Source: Didymodactylos carnosus
Lineage: Eukaryota; Rotifera; Eurotatoria; Philodinida; Philodinidae
Length of the DNA: 20,220 nt
Assembly (NCBI GenBank): GCA_905250885.1
Contig: CAJNOQ010003457.1
Span: 1-20,220, forward strand
Direction of reading: 5' to 3'
The notes beneath the pieces are model-generated. The model made no database searches. It was not told the origin of the DNA and was given only the letters and a program-made list of their open reading frames with translations. A program made the translations under genes and the position numbers. Of this stretch, positions 1 through 10,824 are shown piece by piece; positions within the stretch are counted from its first letter, which is position 1; each line of letters starts with the position of its first letter.

Positions 1-205
1 ACCCATGAACACCCCCAAGTTAAAATCTGAATTAGACAATCGATCGATCTGAGTATAGCAACGCCTAAGGAACACTCAAAAAATTTTTCATAGTTTCGCT
101 TTTCAAGCATACATTTTCAATGAATATCCACGAACACTCAAAAAAAAGGATGAGAACATCCATCGATTGTCTAATTCAGATTTTAACTTGGGGGTATTCA
201 TGGGT
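1..205. repeat. Inverted-repeat (foldback) element with 44-bp arms
   Basis: Bases 1-44 and 162-205 are reverse complements with one mismatch (position 10). They enclose a 117-bp loop. The loop carries a direct repeat AACACTCAAAAAA near 71 and 134, and CCACGAAC at 129-136 is inverted against GTTCGTGG at 208-215. The left arm begins at the window edge, so the element may extend further left. It has no coding capacity. It is most likely a small non-autonomous foldback or MITE-like element. Confidence 0.7.
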
Positions 206-2746
206 ATGTTCGTGGCTGTTCACATTTTTTAGTAATACCCGATGAAATGTGACTTAAATGAGGCCAAATAATACTTCAGATATCTTAAAAACTAAGCATA
301 ATTACCATGTATGACAATAATTTCTTTACTCGTCATCTGTCACTCACGATGTAATAGACCCATTGCGCGATAGAGATGAGAAAAAATATCCGTATTAGTG
401 GATGTAATCAGCGTAGTAAGTCTTTGTTAACTGATGTTAAAAAGAAACCAACTCCTTACCATTACACTATACATGCAGTTATTTTGATTGATCTTCTCAA
501 TACACTTTTAACGTCATTTTATCTACTTAACTCCTTCTTTCTCATTTTCACAAAAGGACTTTTGTTCATCAAAACATTAATTCAAATGCGTGACGTTTGA
601 TGAGTGATGGCGGGTTAATAATTAATCTTTGTCAAGTGGATGAATGAATAATAGTTTACTTCTACTGTCATGCACATAATTCATCAGTTTCCTGTGTTTT
701 TACCTACCATAAGAGAAGATAAAAAAACGGAAGAATAATTCTGCTTTTTTAAAAAGATAATTAATTTGTAAAGAAGCTAATGTTCTATTGAGTACAATAA
801 AATTCAATGCTGACTTACTAGAAATTTCTTCCATATCTTTCGTTTGTTGACCGTGACTATTTTTGTCCGGTGCAAACTGGCTTTTACTCATATCAGAGAT
901 AGGTGGAGGTACATATATCTCATCTACATACCATACCAAATGTACTCACATATATGTGAGTACATTTAGTGAATTTGCATAGAAAATAGACGATGCTGGA
1001 GTTAAAAAACACACAACATGCACTTCTTATCGCAACATTGAAAGAAAGAACGAGTCAGGAAACAGTCACACATTTTCTTTCTTGAACAAGTTATTATGGT
1101 CAACAAGCTAAGAGAAAAGAAGACACTTATTTCTCATATTAACAACATAAAATGGATTTTTGCGTAGTTCAAAACTGAAAAAAATGCACACACCACTTAA
1201 CCTTACCAGTTGTAGTATCAAAAATAGAAATTATATTAGAAATCGTTCTCCTTTGTATCATTTTCAAATTTGACACGAGTGATGAAGACACTTTTCTACA
1301 TTTTATATACTTTTTATTTTTCAGATTCAAACGAACTCTGACAACTTCTGTAGGTAGATATAGTTTAAATGTCAGGCAGAATGCTGCCACACTCAACCTG
1401 ACAGTTTATGTGAAATACGATTCAACCTGACAAGCAATATGTGAAATACGATAAACATTTGTAGGTCAATAAATCTTAACAAAATATGATCTTTTAAGAA
1501 GTTATAGAACCATTTTTACAAACTCATCGTCATTATGGTATATTTTTTCTCTCTACACATTAAACAATTATGTTCAGGATATAATAGACAAAGTAAATAT
1601 TTCAAAGTGTTCATGACTATAATAACATACTACAACTATATTTCGTACTGCTTTAGGCAATTTTAATAATGAGAGTTACTTACTTCATTTTTTCTTCTTG
1701 AAGTTTAACAATTAATACTTCCGGTCTTCTCACCTGATCAAAGGAGAAAAAAACCCATTAAAAATAGTCCAGAAGTATTTTCTCAAATAATCATTATTCT
1801 GATTTTTGAAATAATGCATTTATTCTTGATAATTATTAAACAATCAAAACTTGTCGATCTTTATCTATATAGGCAAAATCTTATGACAGATACTTATATT
1901 TCTTCGATGCGTATTGTGTCATTATTAAATATGAAAAAGTATCTACGTCAGATTTTACATAAAAACTATTCAAATTCTAAGTATTAACATGTCAAACAGT
2001 TAATGCAAAACACAACAACAACAATTATCATCTTAATATGAGACATGTAAAAAATTCATACCCCGTGATTATTTTTTCTTGTTTTTTTTAATAATAATTG
2101 AGATCATGTTTTCGGAGTACATTTTTTAGTTCAATGCTAGTTTTAGGTTTAAGCAAAGAAAAAGAAAAGACAATGAAACAAATAATTAAACGAACAGCTA
2201 AATTACCAATTGCTTGAAAATAAAATTATTATACTATTGCTGCTCTATCTTTGGAAAGCGGCTTATAAAAATAGAGATTTTTTTTTGTTAAAAGGGCAAA
2301 AAGAACCATTGAACTAGAAAATTAGTTCTGACAGTGAAACATGCAGAAAAAATGTGCTCTTCATATATTCATCAAAAAATCCGACGTTCTATAATTAGTG
2401 CTGACAAGGGGTAAAAATATCTTTCTATAACATAAGAATAGCCCAGAATACTACATAAAACTATGCCTAACAGTAGTGCTCTAAATTTATAACTGTTACT
2501 TAAAAAGTTCTCAGTTATTCAGAAGTTGTTCTAACCTTTTAAGAGAGAACTGATCAAACTCGTGTCAATTAAGGAAACAAAATCAGATTACAGTTGTTCG
2601 GTGTATACATGTATTTACTCTCCTTTACTAAATATATATAATTAGTCTTGAGAATGAAAGTTCATACAAAAAAAAGCAAAAAGCATAAAATTAATATAAA
2701 AAACTGTATCTATTAACTTCAAAAATCATCAATTGCAAATAATCGT
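206..2746. other. Gene-free AT-rich stretch
   Basis: Reading frames here are short, low in complexity and lack convincing splice-linked neighbours. I recognise no gene, RNA or transposon protein. The only distinct structure is the palindrome at 938-967. The right end lies downstream of the minus-strand PTB-like gene. Confidence 0.5.
938..967. repeat. 30-bp perfect palindrome
   Basis: The sequence from 938 to 967 equals its own reverse complement (core TGTACTCACATATATGTGAG). One mismatch further out, the symmetry continues for two more base pairs. The halves contain TACTCACA/TGTGAGTA, also seen in the TGAGTACTCA-rich element at 17808-18210. It could be a degenerate copy of that family, a cruciform-forming site or a dimeric protein-binding site. 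The sequence does not decide between these. Confidence 0.75.
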
Positions 2747-2752
2747 TTTATT
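2747..2752 (-). terminator. Candidate poly(A) signal AATAAA of the PTB-like gene
   Basis: TTTATT on the plus strand reads AATAAA on the minus strand. It lies about 120 bp downstream of the TAA stop at 2874-2876. The position suits a 3' end signal, but an AT-rich background gives such hexamers by chance. Confidence 0.4.
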
Positions 2753-2873
2753 AAAAAAAAATAATAAGAAGCTGTCCCTGAGTATATTTATATACAGACT
2801 TGTATCTGAGTATATGTAACAGTAGAAAAAAAAATGTCATCGTGTTAAATTGAAACGTTCAAAGAATACATAT

Positions 2874-5800
2874 TTAAGATGTCACATAGGTAAATTGAGG
2901 CTGTCCAACGTATTGTTGAGTAGCAGCTATCTGATTTATTGATGGTTGAACATAACTAATAGTGTTCTCTGCTCCTGCCTGCATATAATTTGATGTAGCA
3001 GCGGGAAAACCTTGAATTACTTGTGGTGCATTGATAAATTGTGATTGTTGTTGTTGAGTAGGACCGATTACTTGGCGAATAACACGAACACCTTTCGGTT
3101 GTATAACACGCTGATAAATAAGGGTGAAATCATCATTAAGTTGTTTAACTTGACGAAGTGAAATGAAAGAGAATTCAGGGGCATACACACCCTCATTTTT
3201 TATCTAATTATAGGATCTTACTGACTGACGATCAGAATTTTTACTAGAGCATCCTCTCAAATAAAATGAGTCTACTTTTTTCTTAGACCATGAAACTCAC
3301 TGTTAAGTGTGTCTTTTTTGAAAAACCCGATTTTCCACTGCGTACCACACAGAACGTTTCGCTGTTTGATCTCAGATTTTTACCACAGATACTAGGCTCC
3401 AATGCATCCAAGTCTTTTTCGATTTAGTTCTCCAACGTGTAACGTTAAGGGTAAGAAAATTTCATGGAGAACTAGATCTCTATTTGAGTCTTCCAGAATT
3501 CAGTCACTCAATGTGAAGAAACAGTGCTGGAGAGCTAAAAACGCAAAATACCAAGGTGCTTTGGTGCTTAGCATCTGTGGTGAAAATTTGAGGTTAAACG
3601 GACAAAATTTCGACAGGACCGGTACGGCACACAATGCAGCTGAGCTGAAGTTCTGAACTAGAACGTCGAAACACACTTGTCACGGTTTTTAGCGCTCTTG
3701 ACAAAATGTTTATATCTTTGAGAAACATCTTGAAGAGCTGAACGACATCTCATTTACAGAAAACTTTTTAGTCAAGGTTGCCTACTTTAAAGTATGTTGA
3801 TGTTGTGTCATATGAAAGACAAAAAAGAAATTTGAAAAGTTAAAAATCCGAATTTTTACAGAGTAAATTATCAGATATCAGATATTAAAAATTTCATATT
3901 TTCTCAAAAAAAGGTCACGGAGAACTAGGAGTGATCTGAAATTGTAAAGGACACTTCAATTCATTATACACTACGTTTAACTCATTCTTTTGTTTCTTGA
4001 GAAATGTATTTTCATTGCTTTTCATTAAAAAGAATTCTTTGTTTCCTGACATTTTCCATATTCGAGTGCCCTCAGTCATTCCTGACCATAAAGAAAGATG
4101 ATTCAAAAGTAAAACAACTAAAGATGGAACATCTAAAATTATTTTTTCAAAATCTGTTTTAGTTGATTTGTGATGAATCACATAAAATGAGTACATTTTA
4201 TAGTGAGTTTGCTGTTTTTTGAGATAATTAATTTCAATAGCATTCAGATAAGCCCTAACAGTACATTTATAGTTTACTTCATATATAAACGTAATAACTT
4301 TTTCATTTTCAGTGTTGCTTATAGATGAAAGAGGATTTTATGCTGAAAAAATGTTCTTATGGATGTCAACAACTTCTCAACACAATGGGCATAATAGTGA
4401 ATAAAAAAAGTAATTTTTCTCTGTCATTTAATTTGTTTGGTGTGCTGATTAAGTGCTAAAGCGCTGTATTTCTCTCAGTTAGTCAACTTGAACAAATTTA
4501 TAATTATCGTGGTATAAACGAAAGACTTTTTTCTTCCTCTACCGAGGCGTTGTTGTTTTTAATAGAGTTTATTAGTATTCTAACTCTCGTTAATTGCTGT
4601 TTCAGTTACTTAACTTTCTGAACCCTGTGGAGTACAGTTAATCTCTAGTTTTTCTGACTACTTATTACTACCTGTTGTGCAGCATAAACGGGTACAAATT
4701 GTTGTAAAACTTGTGATTGTGGATGAACATAGCTAACGTTTTGTTGCTGTTGCTGAACAGCTGTTGTCATCGTTGTTTGGGGAATACAAATATTGGCCAT
4801 TTGATGTTGTGGTACTGAGCGAATAACACGTCGTCTAGCAGGATGCTCAACACATCGCTCACGTTGTACAATAACGGGCCGTCGTTGCGGTTGTTGCGGA
4901 AGATATTTTTCATAGATGATTGCTGGTGGTTTGGGAGGTGGAGGAGGAAATCTTTCGATTATCACTGAAAATTATAAGAAAGGTATAGATAAACTATAAT
5001 CTAATTTATCGTTATAGATTTTATAATAAGAAATAAAAAGTACTTATGTTACCTTGTCTAGGCATATTCACAGGAGGAAGTCGCTTTTCAATAATTAAAG
5101 GCTGACACATTGGTGGACACATTGGCGGTCTTTCGCTAAAATCATTCATTTTAAAGCAACGTGACCTAACGCTTGAAAAAGTTGAGTACAAAATTCTTTA
5201 CCGAACGACAATGGGTGGTGGAGTTGGTGGAGATTGAGGTACTTGTCGGCAGATAATTGGTGGTTGTTGCTCAGGAGCTGATTGTACCTCTAGAACAGAA
5301 AGATAAAGTGTTTAGACTTCAACAAAGATGCGATACTGCAAAATAAAGAGAAATATGCAAAGAAGTTGCGTAGTTAAATTATTAACCTCGAATAATTATC
5401 GGCGCTGGAGGCGGTGGTGTAGGTGGTTGAAGCCAGCGAACCATAATATTTTGTTTATAGACAACTTCTTGGTTATTTGGTCTGTAAATAACTTGTGGTG
5501 TGCCAGAAAGTGAAACATCTGGCGGAAATTCATTTTTTTGAATTGGGTAACTTACTCCTGGTGTTACTGATGATGAATCGACCAAATGCGTATCGCTACC
5601 AGTCCTCGTACCACCAGTACCCGGATTTATATTCAAACCCGTGAGTTGGTCGATAAGACCTGGTGTTGGTGACTATAAATATATATGAGACGAATATTAA
5701 CCTTTTACTTTTCTCAAAGATCTTCAAAGTCTAATTTTTGATAGATGATAATGGAAATGTTAGTAATACTGCAAAAGGTGAGAATGAACTTCACCCGAGA

Positions 5801-8003
5801 AAACTTTTAACGAAAAACATCACCTTGAAAAAAATTCAGTAATAAAATTCTCTGAACAGCCCACAACTAAAGCGACTTCTGAGCAAAAATTTAACACATT
5901 GAGAACAAAAGATATATTATAGATTAAATAAAGATACACGCCACGGTTTCTTGTATCTTAAATGATCTAACGAGTATTTTTTCTCTAAGATGAAGGAAAG
6001 TAGTCAAAGTTTATTAAACTTTTTTCGAAGCAAAAATTCGTACGCAGTTATTTTTTAGCTGGCCCTTGATTGGTGTGGGAGAAATGCACATTGTTTTAGC
6101 CATATGTTCACGAGTTTTTTATTCGAATTAACTTTACGAAGCTAATTAGTATTAAATTTCTTCGATTTGTCGGTATTAATAAAATAAAAACTCTTATCAA
6201 AAGTGAATGCGCTGGTGTTATCATCGAAAAAACTTATTGAAAAGTTGTCAGAAGACAACATCTTTTCATAAACAAAACTTCATAATTTATTTCACACTGT
6301 ATTTAACAGAAAAAGAGGTAACGCATAAGTCGTCTCGACAGAGTGCATATTCATTTTTTGCCGGCTAATTTTTTCCACAATTTTCACATTTCCACAACGT
6401 TTTAGTAGTATGCGTTAAGTTTTTTCCGATACTTTTTCGAGTTTTCAGAAAAGATGAAAAGAAGGAAATTTGAAAGGGAAGAATGTAACGGAGAAATTTA
6501 TTGAAAAGAGAGAAAAAAAGAGAATGAATCGGATCTTCGCGTTTTGGCAATAGCTACAATTTGAACAAGCAAAATGGCTTAAAACACAATTCAAGAGCTG
6601 AATGTCAGAAGCTTACATGCATCAGCGTCAAAATATGGGCAATGTTTTAGTCTTGTTACATACATCACGTTGACCATTGTCAGATTTATTACCGCCATTT
6701 TAAGTTATTTTTACTGGCACTCCATAAGTTTTGTGCTAAATTTTATTTCTAATCACATCTCTTGAGATTAAAGTACATCGCAATCATAGAAAAAACCGTC
6801 CAGGTAGGATGTTAGTCTCATCGGTTGGATACTCACGGTGAATTGATTGGCAAGTGGGTAACAAATCTAATTTTTATGGAGAAAAAATGTGATTATTAGT
6901 TCTCATCTGCTAAAAGCACTTTTGATCAACTAAGATGTTTTTTAAGAGTATTTTGTTAAAGTACTGGTCTCATATAGAAGTTCTGATACTTTTTTGCACT
7001 TTTTCGCTGATACTTTTTCCCACTTCTCTCTTTAATTCAAAAAGCAGGAATTCAGTTTCAAATCTTAATCAAAGAGCATACTGTGAGGGGTATTATTTTT
7101 TTCAACGTGCCAGAAGAAGAAAGAGTGTGTATTGCATACCATGCTTGTTGTTGGAGGTGACAATACAGGTATATCATCGATTCGATTTGACGTAAATGGT
7201 GAATTAATTACTTGTACATTTGGATTTTGTAATAATCGTTGTATTAATGCATCGTTATCCGTGTTATACTGTTGACCACCATAGTGAGGGATTGATTGAA
7301 AATTATTCGCCCCACCTGTATTGATTGGTGACGATGAAAAAAATTGTCGCTGTTGATTTTGTTGTCTAGGATCACCAGCAAATGATCTGTCCTGAAAAGG
7401 TGAAACATTTCGAGATGAAGGATGAAGATGATGATCAAGGCCTGTTTGCTGTTGTCCTTGTGAAGCAAACATTCGTTGTTGTAAACGGTTTTCGAACGAA
7501 TGAAATGCTCTCATTAATTTCATTACAAGTAAACGAGCATCATCAGCACTTTGTGTTAAAAATGTATAACATAATGCATTATCAAATCCATGAAATATGG
7601 CCACAAATATTGGTGGACCAGTAATCAAATATGGGTAACGATTAGCCAGATCAACGTTCTCAAATTCACGTTGAACTAAATTATCTCTACTATTTTCACG
7701 ATCACCACCGTCATCTCGTTTCATACGTCTCAAAGCGCCGCAATAAGCCAAATGTTCAACAGGTAAATGAATTGAACGTTGTTTTGAATCAACTGGGTAA
7801 AAATTAAAAAATTCATCATTTTCGACTGATGCTGATCCGTCTGCACCATAAATATTATCTTCATTTCTAGGTAGTTGTCGACGTAAAATATCTTGAACGA
7901 GATCGGTACCATCAGCTGTTGGATAAAATTCTATTGCTTCAGTGCTGATATATTGAACAAGTATCGATGATCGTTCAAGATCATTTAATTTGTGAAATTC
8001 CAT
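2874..8003 (-). CDS. PTB/PID-like domain protein with tandem proline-rich repeats (7 exons, 626 aa)
   Basis: Exons in coding order: 8003-7140, 6866-6837, 5672-5387, 5289-5202, 5135-5053, 4964-4672, 3110-2874. All junctions are GT-AG, phases match, and the joined length is 1881 bp. Residues about 10-172 resemble a PTB/PID fold: VQYISTEAIEF, then HLPVEHLAYCGAL (compare the family's IS-Y-C strand), FVAIFH, and CYTFLT leading into a helix ending LMRAF. A charged insert at about 95-120 breaks the core. PTB domains bind NPxY-type peptides in membrane-proximal adaptors; a binding role here is inference. Residues about 180-290 are Gln/Asn-rich. Residues about 374-501 hold 15-16 residue units, hydrophobic triplet plus charge then prolines (VIIERFPPPPPKPPA, IIYEKYLPQQPQRRP). 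The tail is Gln-rich. The ATG follows AATAATA. The least certain junction is the last intron: without it exon 6 would stop at 4645. I do not recognise the gene by name. Confidence 0.72.
3111..4671 (-). other. Long last intron of the PTB-like gene
   Basis: The intron runs from donor GTAGTAATAA at 4671 to acceptor CCCTTATTTATCAG ending at 3111. It is much longer than introns 3-5 (66-97 bp). It contains a 93-codon minus-strand open frame (4196-3915) and an 84-codon plus-strand one (3402-3656). Neither shows a recognisable domain, and I treat both as chance. No alternative exon could be supported. Confidence 0.45.
5673..6836 (-). other. Intron 2 of the PTB-like gene
   Basis: It lies between the donor GTGAGT after the microexon and the acceptor ATTTATAG before TCACCAACACC. 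It is AT-rich, with no convincing exon, RNA or repeat visible. A 61-codon minus-strand frame at 6365-6550 is Lys/Phe-rich and has no domain. Confidence 0.5.
6837..6866 (-). CDS. 30-bp microexon (exon 2) of the PTB-like gene
   Basis: The minus strand reads ATTAG, then 30 bases encoding ICYPLANQFT, then a strong donor GTGAGT. Both edges are phase 0, as are the neighbouring exon ends at 7140 and 5672, so it can be included or skipped without breaking the frame. It is inferred from splice signals only, and transcript evidence is lacking. Confidence 0.5.
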
Positions 8004-8878
8004 TATTATTTATTTTACTTTTTAATCACTGACATATTTAAACTATTATTGTTTTATCAAGTTAGTACCTTATTTATGGAACAAAGAAAGAGATGTATCA
8101 ACAAGAGTTAAAATCATTTTATATTAAAAATATTCCGTAGTTATTTGAACAAGGTTTAAGGAGTTAAACAAGCTAGATAGACGGCGGTTCATATACATAG
8201 ATAGAGAATTACCTTGTTTGTGCATTTGTATTCTTTTTTTCCCTTGTATGTTTCGATATCGTCGCCGTTGATGATAAATAGACAGTAGTTATTGTAAAAA
8301 AAGAGAGAAAAAAATATGTCGCGCTCCAATGATTATGCCCCTACAACAGTGTGACAACTTAAAAAGTAATTATTCTATATCTGCCTCTCTTTTAACAAAA
8401 GATATAAAAAAGGTTTATAACATGGTGGTCAGGTTATAATTCAGTTTGATGAATAGATATATAGATAAAGACGACAGAGCATTAACCTCAATTGTTCATA
8501 CGGAGAAGTTCAACATAACTGATAATTAACATTGTCGTCTGCATTGTTTATTTACGTCTCTTCTTCTTATTAGGACAAAAGACTTTTAAAAGACTGTCAA
8601 GACCATGGCTTAGGTTTTGAGAAAGAAAATCCGCTGTTTATCTTACCTCACGTATCATCCAAGTGCATGAAAATAAAAAATAAGTTTGTTCTTTTTGAAT
8701 AATAACATGTTTTAATATTTTGAATTGATTAGAATTCAAGTGAAAAATCGAAACAATACATCAGCTCTACTCAAGGTATACGATCACAGAAGAAACAATT
8801 ATCTAATTTTATTTCATTTCTAAAGAAACGAGAACATAATTGAGCTTGAGTGAGATAAAATTCAAGACGATGCGTTTG
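8004..8878. other. Upstream region of the PTB-like gene
   Basis: This flank must hold the promoter and 5' UTR of the minus-strand gene starting at 8003. I see no distinct TATA box or regulatory motif. An acceptor-like TATGTCAG lies about 30 bp upstream of the ATG on the minus strand. It could serve a 5' UTR intron or a trans-spliced leader, but this is weak. No coding sequence is evident. Confidence 0.35.
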
Positions 8879-9075
8879 TTAAGGGGCCTTCTCTCCCTCA
8901 GAAACGGTGATTTTCGGTCAAAAAATCGATTTTGAGATACGCAGATGAAAAGATAGCCTAAAGTATCTACTTTCAGAATCTGTATCGCTTTTGGTTACAA
9001 AAGTCGTTTTTCGCGGATTTTGAGCAAGTTTTCTAGGAGCCTCGAAAGACCGGGTCTCCAAATAATAGCTTTTTC
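8879..9075. repeat. Probable end of a dispersed repeat (TTAAGGGGCC start)
   Basis: The segment begins TTAAGGGGCCTTCTCTCCCT and continues with runs of the type TCAAAAAATCGATTTTGAG, less AT-rich than its surroundings. A similar opening, TTAAGGGCCTCCCTCG, occurs at 14780. No opposite terminus was found, so the element's borders are unknown. The call rests on the shared opening only. Confidence 0.3.
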
Positions 9076-10702
9076 CTGAATACTTATGCTATTAACATTT
9101 TTCTAAACACACAGATTTGTAGAGCAAACTTTTCCGATCAAAGTAAGATCTCATACAACTCTGTATGACCTTGCACCAAAAAGTTACAGACATTTTCCTA
9201 CAAGTCTTAAAATTGAGTATTTTATACAGCGTTTTCTCTATATAAGAGTTACATCTGAAGTATTTCAAGTACCTAATTTTTCTTAAAAATTTGTCAACCA
9301 GAATCGAAAGAATGGTATTTCCGTGATCTTTTAAATTCACAGCCAAATTTGATCGAATTTGAGAAAAACGAATTAGCACTGAAACTGGACAAATTCGTCC
9401 AGAAGTCGAATTGAAACCTAGTGTTTCGCTCTCAAAATCCATTGTATGTTCAATAGTATTTGTTTTTGAAACGCGCTTGTCCGTCTCTGGTGTTTTGTAC
9501 TGATTCAGACTGTTAAGTTTGTAGAGCAGTTCTAAAGTCAGTTGTTTATCCTTAATATCGATGTTAGCTTTTTGAGTGTTTTACAAAGCGATGAGAACAA
9601 TCCTGTCCGTATTGTCATTTGTAGTAATACGTTCTTTTCTATTTATTCTTCAAGAACATCACAACGACTCGTGACGATTTCTGGTTTTAATTCTAACTGA
9701 CTTAGTTTTGCCAACAGAACCTGTTGAGACATTTCTATAGCTTTTTCAATTGAACATATTATAACGCTTGTCAGAAGATCGGATGAAGATGATGATGATA
9801 TAGTCTTTAGTGCTTTATCAATTTTCAAATCATTCACTGGTGTCAGTGCTGTCATTGTGAATGAAAATAGTGCAGCTGGAGATGAAAATCATCTGTTCGG
9901 TGGAATCGAAGCTGATAACGAATTACTTTCGCTGGTTCATTTTTTTATTCGGCGTCTATTTCGCACTAATGATTTGTTAGTCGAGCTTTTGTTCTAATCG
10001 TTCTAATCGGATAGAAAAGAATTTTCTTTTTATCTCTTCGACCTTTTCTAGTACAAATTGATATGAACCATTAATGAAGTTATTTTGAATTTTTCCGCAC
10101 AGATTAGTGTTCCGAATTAGTGTTTTTTTAGGAAGACTAGGGAGACGGTCGTGGGTGTTTTGGCTATTTTCGATCTATAATAAGTCCAAATGTATTCAAA
10201 TGTCATTCAAAGTATATATTTGCAAGCTTCTAGATCGTCGCGATTAATTTCTTGTCGAAATTCGTTGCTAGGTATTTCGGGAAAAAATTTTCTGTGACCT
10301 CAACATCTTGGAGGAACAGAGCGAATGATATCCTCTCATATAGAAACTTTTTTGTGACCTCGTTGACTTTTTTCACTCGTATGTATTCCGTTAGAGACAA
10401 AGCGATAAAATAAATCAAAACCTTCCACTGATACCAGTTTTTGTATCTTGTTTCGTTTCGAAATGGTACACAAAATAATGTCACACTGTATAGGTGAACT
10501 AGTAACTTTTGAGCCACTGTATATATTACTTATGTTTTTCTGTACAAGTTCTAGCTGCTACCGATCTCTTTTGTGATCAAAACTTTCTGTTTTGAAGCAT
10601 TGTTTTGGTATCTATTTTATTAATTTCCTTACTGTATTTTAAACTATCTGGAAAAAAGAAAAAAATACAGAGAGAGGCTGTATTGATCCGGCTGCTGTCA
10701 TG
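9076..10702. other. No supported gene
   Basis: Minus-strand open frames at 9442-9092 (116 codons), 9855-9643 (70 codons) and 10517-10230 (95 codons) start at ATG. They show no domain and no splice-linked partners. The 70-codon one has a Ser run and a leucine-rich helix-like C-terminus, so a small gene or decayed fragment cannot be excluded. Confidence 0.35.
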
Positions 10703-10756
10703 ATTGAGACCACTTTTTTTTATGATTATTAATTAGATTTAAAAAGTGGTCTCAAT
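10703..10756. repeat. Perfect 16-bp hairpin
   Basis: ATTGAGACCACTTTTT (10703-10718) and AAAAAGTGGTCTCAAT (10741-10756) are exact reverse complements around a 22-bp AT-rich loop. The outer end TCAATTTGGAAT recurs as a direct copy near 10804. The hairpin sits just outside the inverted-repeat element at 10825-11475. Confidence 0.75.
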
Positions 10757-10824
10757 TTGGAATGCATATATTCTCTCGTTTCTTGCACAAATAAAATGTG
10801 ATATCAATTTGGAATAGAGAATTT

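Noticed and set aside
3915..4196. 93-codon minus-strand open frame in the last intron of the PTB-like gene
   Set aside because: There is no domain and no matching splice sites that would make it an alternative exon.
4645..4671. Read-through end of exon 6 of the PTB-like gene, stopping at 4645
   Set aside because: A donor at 4671 joins in phase to an acceptor at 3111, and the downstream exon is Gln-rich like the end of exon 6, so splicing is preferred. The early stop remains possible as an isoform.
9643..9855. 70-codon minus-strand open frame with a Ser run and leucine-rich helix
   Set aside because: The start is bounded by an upstream stop, but no domain, splice partner or poly(A) link supports a gene.
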